Of a stretch of DNA of 64,000 bases, positions 11,105 through 21,750 are shown one piece after another. Source of the DNA: Gnetum montanum. Lineage: Eukaryota > Streptophyta > Gnetopsida > Gnetales > Gnetaceae. Location of the stretch: NCBI GenBank assembly GCA_015680685.1, contig MNCI01025134.1:116983-180982 (forward strand). The letters are read 5' to 3'. Every line of letters begins with the position of its first letter. The first letter of the stretch is position 1. A model generated the notes under the pieces. The model worked only from the letters and a program-made list of their open reading frames with translations. It was not told the origin of the DNA and made no database searches. Position numbers and translations under genes: made by a program.

Positions 11105-12179
11105 TGCTGAGTGGAAAGGTACCCCCTATGTCCAACCATATGAATCACAACCATTCACACATGATCTAGATAAATTCCATGGATGGGACTAGTTGTGGCA
11201 TCTAGATTTTTATTGCTTGATTGCAGTTTTTTGTCTTTCCACTTGGACAAGTGGTAGCTTTGTAAAGTATGGTTTAGTCTAGAGTGAGGCATATGATTCT
11301 TGATGTTGTTTGGACCTTATGCTACTCCTAATGATAATAAAGAAATCATTTGTTTAAACTAATTAACAATGGAAAGTAAAGTCTAAACTAGCCTATGGAA
11401 GATGAGTGTTTGTTCCTAGATTGTTGTACACATCCTGAACCCATGTATCCACTACTGGGATTACCAAGTGCTATGCTACTAGGCAAACCAAGTGATAACT
11501 CTATTGGGATTACCAAGCAAATACGTGTTTATGCTTAAAACTATTTGCACTTATTCTACCTATTTATTAATATGCATGGAAATGTATTATTAACTAAGTA
11601 CATGAAACGTAAATTTCATGGAAAGTAAATTTAATCTAAGTCAAAGTGCTATAATAAATAAGAATCAATCTCGATCTTATTGTCATTCATGGAATGTGTC
11701 CAGGTACATTTCCACTTGAATACGATGTCATACAACTGACTCAGATCCACATTGCAAGCACTCACTGATTGTTCTCTAAGATTATGGAATAAAACTACAA
11801 GAGTTTGGCTACTCTGTTAACAAAAAATTTTTATAAACATGATTGTGAGTGTGTATTTATAGAGGAACATAGACATTGCATCAATAGGAATGTGTTGACG
11901 CAATAGATTGCATCGACGAGGCCTAGTTGATGAGGCTTGGTCAATGTCATAGACCATATTAGTGAGGCCTAGTTGACGAGGCCTAGTCAATGCAATAGAC
12001 CATGTCGACAGGGCCTAGTCAACAAGGCCTAGTTATTAGAACCTTGTTGTCAGGGCCTTATTATTGGAGCCTTATTATCGAGGCTAAGATATCAGAGCCA
12101 AGATATTTGGGTTAGGATATCGAAGACAACCAAAAAGTTGACTTTTTATCAGATAACCTAGCCAACTAATGATTCATTA
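11105..12179 (-). repeat. LTR C, 5' LTR of the pol-less element
   Basis: Starts TGCTGA at 11105 and ends TTCATTA at 12179, each one base away from the family ends TGATGA and TCATCA. The minus-strand TATA box is at 11854-11861. Upstream of it in transcription (11880-12125) lie short direct repeats around AGGCCTAGT and GAGGCTAAGATATC. Position 11611-11623 is the intact form of the site disrupted by the LINE in LTR B. Confidence 0.87.
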
Positions 12180-12940
12180 CTCCTTTTAGACATATATTCA
12201 TACAATCATACAAAATAAACAAGGAATGTTTGAGAGTGGAATATAACCATATGGTAGAGCTCACATGACAAAACCCACCTATGGATTCTAAGCAAGTATA
12301 TCAAACATTTGATAGTCATCCAACATAATCTAGAATATCTGTTAAACATGAATCAAGATCCAAAACTCACTTACCATGGCTCAAATGGAAAAAAAAAACA
12401 TAAAAATGGCAAAAATGGCTGATCATCTCCTTACCATAATCTATGGTTTAAATCACAACCTCTACCATAAATCTTGGTTAGTTTAAAAATAAAGTCAATA
12501 TCAAAATGAATCAAAAATGATAAAATACGTTAAACTGCAACTTGTCCACAACTTGTGGTTAAATCATGGTTACATAAAAATACATTGTTATACACAATAA
12601 AAATTTATCTTTTCATTTTTGGATTTATTTTGAATCACAACCTAATCATTATCCATAGTCTATGACCACAACGTGTGGTCAATGCTAGTAGTTACACCAC
12701 AACTCATAGTCTATAACCATGACTCATAGACAGTGTTGGTAGTCACACCACAAATCATGATCTATGACCATGACTTGATCACAATCCATGGTCAATGTTG
12801 GAAATCATACCATGACCTATGATAAACTTGTGATAATAGTGAAAATATAGTTTAACTAAAGTTGATATTAGATGATACTCAAATGATTCTAAATAACCAA
12901 GCAATCATGCCCACAAGTTCATGACATGATAATGACCAAG
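12180..12940. other. Spacer between two elements
   Basis: About 760 bp of AT-rich sequence carrying the right CTCCT duplication (12180-12184) and the left CCAAG duplication (12936-12940). Its middle part repeats variants of CCATGACTCATAG/ACAACTCATAGTC (about 12660-12830), a small irregular repeat. No gene is visible. Confidence 0.6.
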
Positions 12941-13864
12941 TGATGGGTGGCGAGATACTCCTACAACCAACCATACAAATCACAAAGCGTTCACATGTGA
13001 TCTAGTCGAATTCCATGGACTTTATCATTATCAGTGCACTAGTCCTTTAGGAATTGAATCTTGCCTTAAGGTCAATTGTTGTCTTCCCAATTACACTTGT
13101 GTCGTATGTTGGTATAGTTAAGTGTAATTAAGGCATCGAATTTTTATCATGTTATGTTTTATAGTTTGGTGCTCAAAATGTAGATAAAAGGAATTGGATT
13201 AACTAAACTAAATTTACTATTTAACTATTCCTAACATAAGCATCTGATCCCATTCTCCATCGACGTCCTAAACCCACATATCCACTGCTAGGTGACCAAG
13301 CGCTATGCTACTGGGCATACCAAGAAATAACGTTGCTAGGATTACCAGGCAAATATGTGTTACGTTCGAAGCACGTACTTATGTATGTAATCTATGTTGC
13401 TTAATTACCTAAATAACATAATAACTGGAAAATATTTAATAATTAATTGAAAAAATTTAATAAATAATTTAAATCATTAAATGCATAAATAAAATAGCTA
13501 ATCTATCCAAAGTGCTATAAGGTTTATCAGAAAGCTCATCTTTATTTTTGCACACACTATCATGCTCAGGTATAATAATGCTAAAATAAAGATCTGTATA
13601 TTCAATGACTCCTACTGTGGGCACTTAAGGAAAAAATTCTAACTTTCAAATGGAAAAATTGCAAGAGCTTTGCTACAACAACAATATCTCATTGTCATAA
13701 ATGAGACTGCAAGCATGCATTTATAGCCAAAAATCAACACTGTGTCGATGGGGCCTCATCGACGCATGATAAGATGCATTGACTAGGCCTCATCAATGAG
13801 GCCCAGTTGATGAGGCCGCGTCGATGAGGACTCATCTATGTAGCCAATTAAATGCAACTCATCA
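12941..13864 (-). repeat. LTR D, 3' LTR
   Basis: Begins TGATGGGTGG and ends CTCATCA. The minus-strand TATA box is at about 13719-13726. U3 carries repeats around GAGGCC with TCGATG at 13742-13845. The next bases (13865-13875) are a worn polypurine tract. Confidence 0.88.
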
Positions 13865-14560
13865 TAACCTCATGATTGAATGAAAACTCATCCTTGAGTT
13901 CTTTGAAAAAATTGGGAAGGTATGGGATAACTAATTGACTTTTTTCAAATAAAATAAATTGATTAACTTGAAAAAAAAATGAAGTGCCTAGGTCTACGAA
14001 TCCACACATTACAAAAAATGATGGTGTTCAGGACACAATTGAACACCGTGACACAACTCTTCAAAATTGGATAGCATGTTCCTTGATGATGTGAAGTGTA
14101 CTGGAGAAGATCAAATAGTCCCAAGCGATGGTGGCTCCTAAGGCTTCGAGGGACCTTCACCAACTTTAAGCATGGATGGTGGTTGAGGTGGATGCAGCTG
14201 TCCTATGACAATAAAGTAATTTTTATTAGCACAAATGAGAAAATCTCACACTTAAATAAAACAAAACAAAGCAAATTATATAAGAAAGTGTAAAATAATC
14301 AAGAAAGTTCAAAAGTACTAAAGATGATGTAAAGTTAGAAGAATTTGAAAAATAAATAATTTGTAAAAATAAAAAATTTTAGAAACAAAAAGTAGAAAAA
14401 ATGTGAAGCCATATTGATGGTTAGCACAGATGGCCATCTCCCCCATGANTGAAGCCATATTGATGGTTAGCACAGATGGCCATCTCCCCCATGACTAAGT
14501 TGGAAGGAGGAGATCTAAAAAATAGAACATGGCTATCCATCCCTTGAGGTGGTAGTTGCA
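13865..14560 (-). other. Short 3' region between integrase and 3' LTR, with an assembly N
   Basis: About 700 bp of AT-rich non-coding sequence. It holds an exact 45-bp duplication, 14404-14448 and 14450-14494, separated by the single N at 14449. The next relatives have 2-5 kb here. Confidence 0.7.
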
Positions 14561-14599
14561 CTGGCCTATCTTGGTTCTAGAAAAGGCTTTACTTGTTGG

Positions 14600-15740
14600 A
14601 TGTTGACCAAATGCTTTTTATTTGGACTATAAGGTTTGTAGATTATCATGGCCCCAGAGGGAAAGGTTTGATTAATTACACAAGATCCCTTTCACAATGT
14701 TTAAAATTTCACCTTTTGGGGTACATGTGTGGGGTTCCAATAGAGAACCTTATCTCTTGATTGTAGTTTTACTTTCCTAATTCTAAGGTCATGATGTTGC
14801 TTGTTGAATGCCTTGCTCACCTCATTCAAGGATAAGGTCACTAATCAATTTTCATCCAGCATGTTTAGGATGATTAATGTTTCTTTTTGTGCTAGACTTA
14901 GGTCAAGATTTAGATCATAGGTCATTAAGAGTGTACAATGATCGGATTAAATTGGGAGTGTTGGAAGTTTCCATACACTAACTTATAGGGAGAATAGCCA
15001 ATAGGAAGTTTCAAAGTTGAAAAATAAGCCTAGAGAGCATCGTTAAGTTTTGTACTCGAGTCCTTCCTATATTTGCTAATGGTCTACATTTGTATGTTTG
15101 TAATATCTTGGTTGGTTACCTCTGCTTAACCATTGGCTTGGGGATTGTAAGGTGTTGTTAATTTATGTTTAACCCCTAAGTGTTGCATTAATTTTCTAAA
15201 AGTGATACTTGTGAAATGAGTTCCATTGTTAGAGATTAGTGAACATGGCACCCCAAACCTATTCACAATATTTTGTTGTATGAATCTAGTAACAATGGAT
15301 GATGTACAATTAGTAATGGATGCTAGTTCTGCCCATTTTATGTAGTAATCAACTACTACTATAATGTACACCTTTCTGTTGGACATGGGTGTGATGAAAG
15401 CCATGAATTCAATGCCCCATATGTCAAAGGGTTCCAGTGGTTGAATCCACTATTGAGGACCTTCCATGCAAGTGATCATCCCCCCATCTTGTCGATAACA
15501 TTCACAAGACTTGACAAACTGGTGGGTATCCCTAAACATTATAGGCTAATAGTATCTTGCCATCAGGATTTTTATGGTTGTGTGTCTTCTTACATAGTGG
15601 CCTCTACAAGGCCCTTTGTGAGCATCCTAGAGAATGTGCAATTGATCTTCATCAGGGACACACCAATGAATTAGATCATTGGCACACACCTTGTAAAGGT
15701 GTCTGTTTATTTCCATGAAGTATTTGACGTGATAAAGAAA
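14600..15740 (-). pseudogene. Integrase remnant (Athila-type)
   Basis: Minus strand. An N-terminal H/C-rich zinc-binding region lies at about 15700-15480 (AHKGPCRGHY, ...CECYRQDGG). The rve core follows: IWGIEFM, VDYYIKWAELASI with the first catalytic Asp, LISNNGTHF in which the usual D-N/G-G is SNNG (second Asp replaced by Asn), and TPYNPQANG. The Glu region after ANG is in worn sequence. Integrase would insert the element cDNA. The frame has stops at both ends of the core. It is followed by a weak C-terminal region and no chromodomain that I can recognise. Confidence 0.87.
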
Positions 15741-15899
15741 TTGTTGCTTCTACCTAAAATACAAATCTTGTGGCATCTCCTAAGTAAGATGATAGGTGGG
15801 GATGCCATTATACCATGTTGCTTTTGCAGGAATTTGTTCACTTATTTCTCCTGTAAAGAGGAGTTCATCTAGAAACTAATTAGAGAGTGGGTTCTCTCC

Positions 15900-16200
15900 T
15901 CTTTTTTATTCCATCTTAAGCTAGAGAGGTGATTAGCAACCACATTCCTGATTTCTTTTCAATCTACCATAGTAAGGTCAAATTCCTGTAAGATCATGAG
16001 CCACTGTATGACACAAAGGCTCATCATTGGCTTATTCATGAGGAAGCAGATTGCATTGTGGTCCGTATGCACAAAAACTTTGTAACCAAGCACATAATGC
16101 TTGAACTTTTCCAAAGCATACACCACTGACATTAGTTCTTTCTCCATGGTGGTGTAATTTAATTGTGCCCCCACAATGCTTTAACTTGTGCAGTGGATGT
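15900..16200 (-). pseudogene. RNase H remnant
   Basis: Minus strand. YTTMEKELMSVVYALEKF contains the second acidic catalytic position (Glu), and VHTDHNA the Asp of the third. LQEFDLTMVD and, after a short gap, NVVANHLSSL follow, matching the ...NVVADHLSRL end seen in Athila RNase H. It sits directly between RT and integrase as expected for Ty3/gypsy and would remove RNA from the RNA:DNA hybrid. Stops separate it from both neighbours. Confidence 0.87.
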
Positions 16201-16379
16201 AGTATGGATGTTTCTTATCATCCATCTATGTGGGCATTTTCCCCAAAGTATAGTTAGATGCATCTGTCATGATATGGAAGGGTTTAGACTAGTTTAGTGC
16301 TCATGGGATTGGTGTTTCTACAAGTTTTCTTTAACTATTGGAATGCATGTTCACATTCCTTAGTCTAGATGAAGGGTGC

Positions 16380-17150
16380 ATCCTTCTTTGTAAGCTTTAC
16401 CAATGGCTTTGTGATCTTAGAGAACCTCTTTATGAATTTTCAATAGTAGCTAGTGTGTCCAAGGGATGACCAAACATCTTTAACGAACTCTAGTTAGTGT
16501 GTTATTTCTTGGATGATCCTTATTTTTTCTAGGTCTACCTCAATCCCTTTTTACAAAATTTGGTGCCCTAGCACAATGCCTTCTTAGACCATGAGACGGC
16601 TCTTTTGCTAGTTGAGCTGTAGGTTTGTCTCTACACATCTCTTCAGTACTTGCTCAAGTTGGTCCAAGGCTTGCTCAAAAGTATCACCATAGGTGAAAAT
16701 ATCATCCATGAAGACTTCATCACCACTATCAATCTACTATGGTAAGATACTAAGGAACAAGCGTTGAAATGTTGTAGGAGCATTGCATAGACCAAATGGC
16801 ATCTTACAATATGCAAAAGTCCCCTAGGTACTCGTGAATGTTGTCTTGGCCTAATTTTCTAGTGCAATTTGGATTTGGTTATAACCACTATAACCATCCA
16901 AGAAACTATAATAACAATGCCCAGATATGGTGTCCAATACTTGATCTACAAATGGTAAAGGAAAATGATCTTTAAATGTTGCCATATTTAATAGCTTGAA
17001 GTCAATGTAGACCCACTCTTTGATACCTTTCTTTGGTACAATTACGAGTGGGGTAGCCCACTCACTATCAATAATTGGATAGATGAACCCTACCTTGAGG
17101 AGTTGCTCAATTTCATCTTTAACAATTTGCTTCAATTTGGGATTCAGCCA
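16380..17150 (-). pseudogene. Reverse transcriptase remnant (Athila-type)
   Basis: Minus strand, in order: EIEQLLKVGFIYPI, ATPLVIVPKKG, VYIDFKLLN (catalytic Asp of motif A region), DHFPLPFVDQ, DGYSGYNQI, then GTFAYCKMPFGLCN, FQRLF, and EVFMDDI, the catalytic F-M-D-D box used by Athila-type elements. Then EGIVLGH and a connection region reading SSLGHTSYY and FSKITKPL. Stops occur, for example near ILP and in LQLN*QKS, where the usual Trp codon has become a stop. Confidence 0.88.
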
Positions 17151-17289
17151 CCTCTATGGCTAACTTCTAGGCTTTATGGCTAGGTCAGTGTAAATGCGAT
17201 GTTGGCATATCCTTGGATCAATTCTTGTTAGCTTTGGATATGACCAAGCAAAGGCTGTTGGCCACTTGTTCACCACCTTCGAAAGCTTT

Positions 17290-18250
17290 CTTTTTATTTA
17301 GTAGCATGTTTGACATTAATTATGATCGATTTACCATTATTTAAAAATGCATACTCCATATCAATTGGTAAAATTTTTAGCTTTAGAGGTTCCTTCTTGA
17401 AATTATTAGGGATTTCCAACTTTTCCCAATAGGCACCATCATCTTCATCAGAGAGTTGGGAATGAACTTGTTCAACTTTAACCATGCCTTCAACAAAAGC
17501 ACATGTTAGGCTCTTAGTTGGCTTCATGCATAATGTGCTACTATTTGGGTCAGTTATCAGCCACTGGGTGCCCTCTTTCTTTGTGGCTACTACTTATAGA
17601 CACCTTTGAATGTTAATTTCTTGTGCACACTGATTGCATGCTTTAATGTGTGTACTTCTAATTAAAGAAATATTTTGCACACAATTGCACCTATTATCAC
17701 TATACACAATGAATGGAATACACTTCTTCTCAATCTTACCTAGTTCATTTTCCTTAGATATCTCTAAAGAGAGGTCTGTTATACCCATATGTGCATCAAC
17801 CATGCTTAACCAAGCTCTTCCCATAATGATGGGAAAGTCACTTTTGCAGTTGTTCACCTTGATCACCAGAAAATCACCAGGATAGGACCACCCATAAATT
17901 GTGTTCACAATGTCCTCTACTAGTCCTAGAGGAATAGTAATTAACTAATATGCTAATTCTTGATATGTCCTCTACTAGTCCTAGATGAATGTTGCTCTTC
18001 TTGATAGATTGTATATTCCAAGCTTTGTACATGTCATGGGAAATGAGATTAACTCCAAAACTAGAGTCAAGAAGAGCCTTGCATGGCTCATATCCAATGA
18101 TCTATAGATAAATGAGTGGACATCCTAGGTCAGATCTTGTCATAGGAAGATTGCTAGCCTTGATCCAACTAGAAACAACATGAGTTAGCATGACAATGCG
18201 AATACGAGGAAGCACTTGGTTTGAAGGACACTCAAAGGTATTGGATGCAA
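17290..18250 (-). pseudogene. Aspartic protease region and gag-pol linker
   Basis: Minus strand. CKALLDSSFGVNLIS at about 18080-18040 is the retropepsin active-site region, where the usual D-S/T-G triad reads D-S-S. It is followed by a flap-like region and IIMGRAWLSMVDAHM at about 17825, the equivalent of the I-L-G-R-P/A motif near the protease end. Downstream, an acidic linker (LSDEDDGAYWEKLEI, about 17450) leads to RT. Protease would cut the Gag-Pol precursor. Several stops are present. Confidence 0.78.
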
Positions 18251-20657
18251 AGGATGAGGGTGCTAGAGATGTAGGGCAATCAACCAGAATAGGTTGTGAG
18301 AGCTAAAGAGGATTGCTAGGTCAAAAGAAGGGTCTTTTTGTTGATCAATTTTCTAGAGCACTAGGTTGAAAAATTGGTTATGACTCTACAACCCTTGTAG
18401 CATTTTGTTGTTACAGCTATGAAGGAATCTCACCTTGCATGGATGGAGTAGAAGGTAATTGGGTTGAAGATGGAGGTGTATGTGTAGAGGGATGTAAAGG
18501 ATGATATGGATATGGATATGGGATTTTCCCTTGAGTAGATGGTGAATGTGTTTGATGATATTATGGAGGGTAATAGTGATGCTAGAATGATGCATGACTT
18601 GCAAAACTTCTAGGGGAGACATGTTGCTAACCATAGTACTTGTATGGATTTGGTTGCCTATAAGGGTATTGCTACCTTGGTGGTGGCATTCCCCATGATT
18701 GTGATTGGTACCACTATTGGTATTGTTCATAAGATTGTGGAGGATTTCCACTTGGGTAGTAAGCTTTTTGTTGTTAGTGGAACTACCTTGGATTGCCTTG
18801 AGGATAAGACAATCATCTTGGTGCTTACCTTCATGCTAATCAAGGATTCAATGCCTACAACCCAGACTCTTGTAAGTGCAACTTCACTAGGAAACATCCC
18901 TTTGGATGTTTATATTAATAGATGTGACAATCTATTTCATCATCAAATTTAGTTTTCACAACTTCCTCTATGGTAGTAACTTTGCCCTTACCTCTTTGGT
19001 AGGCATGTTCAACTTCTTTTTGCCTCCTATGATTATGATCACTATTTTTCTCTTTAGATTCCTTAGTGATCTTTATGGCTGTTTGAAATTTCTCATCCAA
19101 AGAGTCCCATAATTTATCAACATTTTCCAAAATTTTAGAAATATATTTTTGGATGGGCAAAGTTTTCCTATTCACCACTTCATTAAGTGATGCCTCCTCC
19201 TCATCGCAAAATCAAACCTCTCATTCTCTGATGGAAGGATTCCTATTATACTCTTTAGCACTTTCCATTTTTCATATCTTACCTTCTTCTTTTGCTACTT
19301 TTTTAATTAACCTTTGGATCTAATGAGCTCTCAGTTTAGACAATGTCCCTCAAGTATACACCCCAATGGTTCTTTTAGTTTCTGCTTTGAGTCCATCTAT
19401 GATGTGGCGAAGTTGTTCCCTCTGAAAATAATCATGGCCAGGGAATTGGTGTAAGAGTGAATAGTATCTACCTATGATAGCATCCAAGGGTTCATGTGTT
19501 CCCTATTTTCAGCCTTGAATTTACCTTCTCAGATTAAACACTCTAGTATTTTTCATTAAACAGCTCTAACATGGTACTCCATTAATGAATGGATTCTGGC
19601 TCTAAAGACTGGTACCAACATTTAGCTTACTTAATGAGTGTCCTTGGGAAAAGCTTTAGTTTCTACTATTCATTCTCTATGTTCTATAAGGCACAGGCAT
19701 CATGAAAAGCTTGTATATGTGTTTGCAGATCAAAGTTGTATCCCCCTCAAATCTTGGAATATTGTTCATGTCTAGGTGCATTATCTGACTATCTTTAATA
19801 TGCCTAGTTGGGATTTTAACTACCTTTGAAATGTTGAGCATACTTTGAGTCACTAATAGAGGTCCATCATCATCACTGCATCGATGCTGCCAATGATGGT
19901 TTCAGCAGCCCCTTTGATTTTGATGTCCTTCATGGTCATTGTTATCTTGCTGATCACCTTCATCATGATTATTTTGATGGAAGCTTTCAGGAGAACTATT
20001 AGATGAAGAGGAATGTTTGGAATTGAATGAAAAGGATGAAGAGGAGGGTGGACTTCCACCGCCACTACGGTGTCTACCACCACTCTTACGCTTATTACAA
20101 TCATCATCCTTAGATCCCTTGTTATTGTGATGCTTGCCTGAGTCCCTACCTTAGCTATCACTTTTTTCTGAACCTAATTTATGAATATTGGATCATAGAT
20201 TTAGGTTCACACCCTCATCACTAGTATTAGGGGGTGGAGAATCCTCATGTCAAGAACCTTCAAAGGGAGTATCCTCATTGTCATCTTGATCTAGTAGGAA
20301 AAAGGGGTTAGCAAAATGTTTCCCCTTTATAGCATCGTGGAGCTTCTTTTGATGTCTATCTTGTTTGCGTTGTGTTTTTGTGGGATAGTAGTTTCAAGTG
20401 TCGTAACCATCTACAACATGTTATTTATGAAGATTTGCTATACCTAACTTATTAAGGGTTTTTAACAACATCTCAGGCATAGATCTATCAAGGGATAAGA
20501 TGATGTTGTCCTCCATATCATGCCATTGCATTTATTCATCCTGATGTAGGATGAAGGTGAAGTTTGGCACAAACTCATATGGATGAGTATATATTATCTT
20601 GCACTCTTGTGGGACTAGTGGTTTGGTATCTTTGTGCTTGTGAGAAGAAGAAGACAT
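18250..20657 (-). pseudogene. gag (Athila-type)
   Basis: Minus-strand frame from the ATG at 20657 (MSSSSHKHKDTKPLV). A Ser/His/Asp-rich stretch lies at about 20230-19930 (GGGSPPSSSS, NNHDEGDQQDNNDHEGHQ). A capsid-like region at about 19780-19370 includes HEPLDAIIGRYYSLLHQF. A conserved helix-rich stretch at about 19180-18990 (EVVNRKTLPIQKYISKI) is also found in the element truncated at 36.8 kb. A worn nucleocapsid knuckle, CHIY...HPKGC, lies at about 18930, and a Pro/Tyr/His-rich tail reaches protease. Many stops. Gag would assemble the particle and bind RNA. Confidence 0.78.
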
Positions 20658-20793
20658 TTTGCAACATAGAATAAAATTATTAGTATGCTTTTATAATTTT
20701 ATGTATAGTGGAAATAATATTGACCTTGAGGTTCGTACAATGATATTAATGGTATTCACTTAAACCTAAATAGCAGATGTTCCAAAAAAAAAG

Positions 20794-20812
20794 TCCCTAG
20801 AAATGTTACCAA
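20794..20812 (-). promoter_or_regulatory. Decayed tRNA-Asp-type primer binding site
   Basis: Minus strand TTGGTAACATTTCTAGGGA, directly 3' of the 5' LTR. It matches 12 of 19 bases of TTGGCGCCGTTGCCGGGGA. The position, the TTGG start and the parallel site at 11086 make it credible in spite of the decay. Confidence 0.6.
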
Positions 20813-21750
20813 TCATGAGTGGTGAGGTACCCCTATGTTCAACCATACAAATCACAAAGCATTCACATGTGATGCGATTGAATTCTGTGGACTTTATTGT
20901 TTCCTGTGCACTAGTCCTTTAGGAAGTGAATCTTGTCTTAAGGTTAATCATTGTCTTCCCAATTATACTTGTGACATACGTTGATATGGTTAAGCATAAC
21001 TAAGGCATCCAATATTTAGCATTTTATATTTTATAGTTTGGTGCTCAAAATGTAGATAAAAGGAATTGGATTAACTAAACTAAATTAATTAATTAACTAG
21101 CATTTAACTATTCCTAACATAAGCATCCAATCCCACTTTCTATACACATCTTGAACCCACATATCTACTAGTGGGTGACCAAGCACTATGCTGCTGGATG
21201 TACCAAGCAATAACATTACTGGCATTATCAAGCGAATACGTGTAACGCTTAAAGCAGTCATACTTATGTATGTAATATATCTTGCTTAATTGTATCATTA
21301 ATGTAATAATTGGAAAATATTTAAAAACTAATTCAAAATATTTAATAAATAATTAAAAGCATTAAATGCATAAAGGAAATAGCTAATCTATCTAAAGTGT
21401 TGTAGGGTTTATCGAAAAGCTCATTTTTATTGTTGCACACACTATCATGCTCAAGTACAGTAATGCTTGAATAAAGATTTGTATACTCAATGACTCCTAC
21501 TACGGGCACTCAAGGAAAAAAATTCTAACTTTCAAATCGAAAAATTGCAAAAAATTCATTGTAACTACAATCTCTCATTGCCATAAATGCAGCTGTAAGC
21601 TTGTATTTATAGCCAAAAATCAACACTACATCAATAGGACCTCATTGACACATGGTAAGATGCATCAACTAGGCCTCGTTAATGAGGCCTAGTTGATGAG
21701 GCCTCATCAATGAGGCCTTGTTGATGCAGCCAACTGAACATGACTCATCA
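20813..21750 (-). repeat. LTR E, 5' LTR
   Basis: Starts TCATGAGTGG (one change from TGATGAGTGG) and ends CTCATCA at 21750, followed by the CCAAG duplication. The minus-strand TATA box is at about 21604-21611. U3 repeats around AGGCCT and TGATGAGGCC lie at 21630-21730. The body clearly matches LTR D. Confidence 0.88.

Larger units (their letters stand above)
2585..12179 (-). mobile_element. Full-length, pol-less Ty3/gypsy element (family 1) with nested LINE
   Basis: The element is bounded by two LTRs of the TGATGA...TCATCA family and by a perfect 5-bp target duplication, CTCCT at 2580-2584 and 12180-12184. The 5' LTR is the right one (11105-12179), next to a decayed tRNA-Asp-type primer site. 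The 3' LTR is the left one (2585-6061), split by a 2.4-kb LINE. Gag runs leftwards from 10979. No protease core, RT, RNase H or integrase can be found between gag and the 3' non-coding region. Without the LINE the element is about 7.1 kb. It would depend on proteins from relatives such as the element at 12941-21750. Confidence 0.88.
12941..21750 (-). mobile_element. Full-length Athila-type Ty3/gypsy element (family 1)
   Basis: 8.8-kb element with LTRs at 12941-13864 and 20813-21750 and a perfect CCAAG duplication at 12936-12940 and 21751-21755. On the minus strand the order is 5' LTR, primer site, gag (from 20657), protease, RT, RNase H, integrase, short 3' region, 3' LTR. That is the Ty3/gypsy order. 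The FMDD catalytic box in RT, the wording of RT and RNase H, and the tRNA-Asp-type primer site fit the Athila branch. Every domain has stops. It lacks the extra ORF present in the element at 26-37 kb. Confidence 0.9.
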
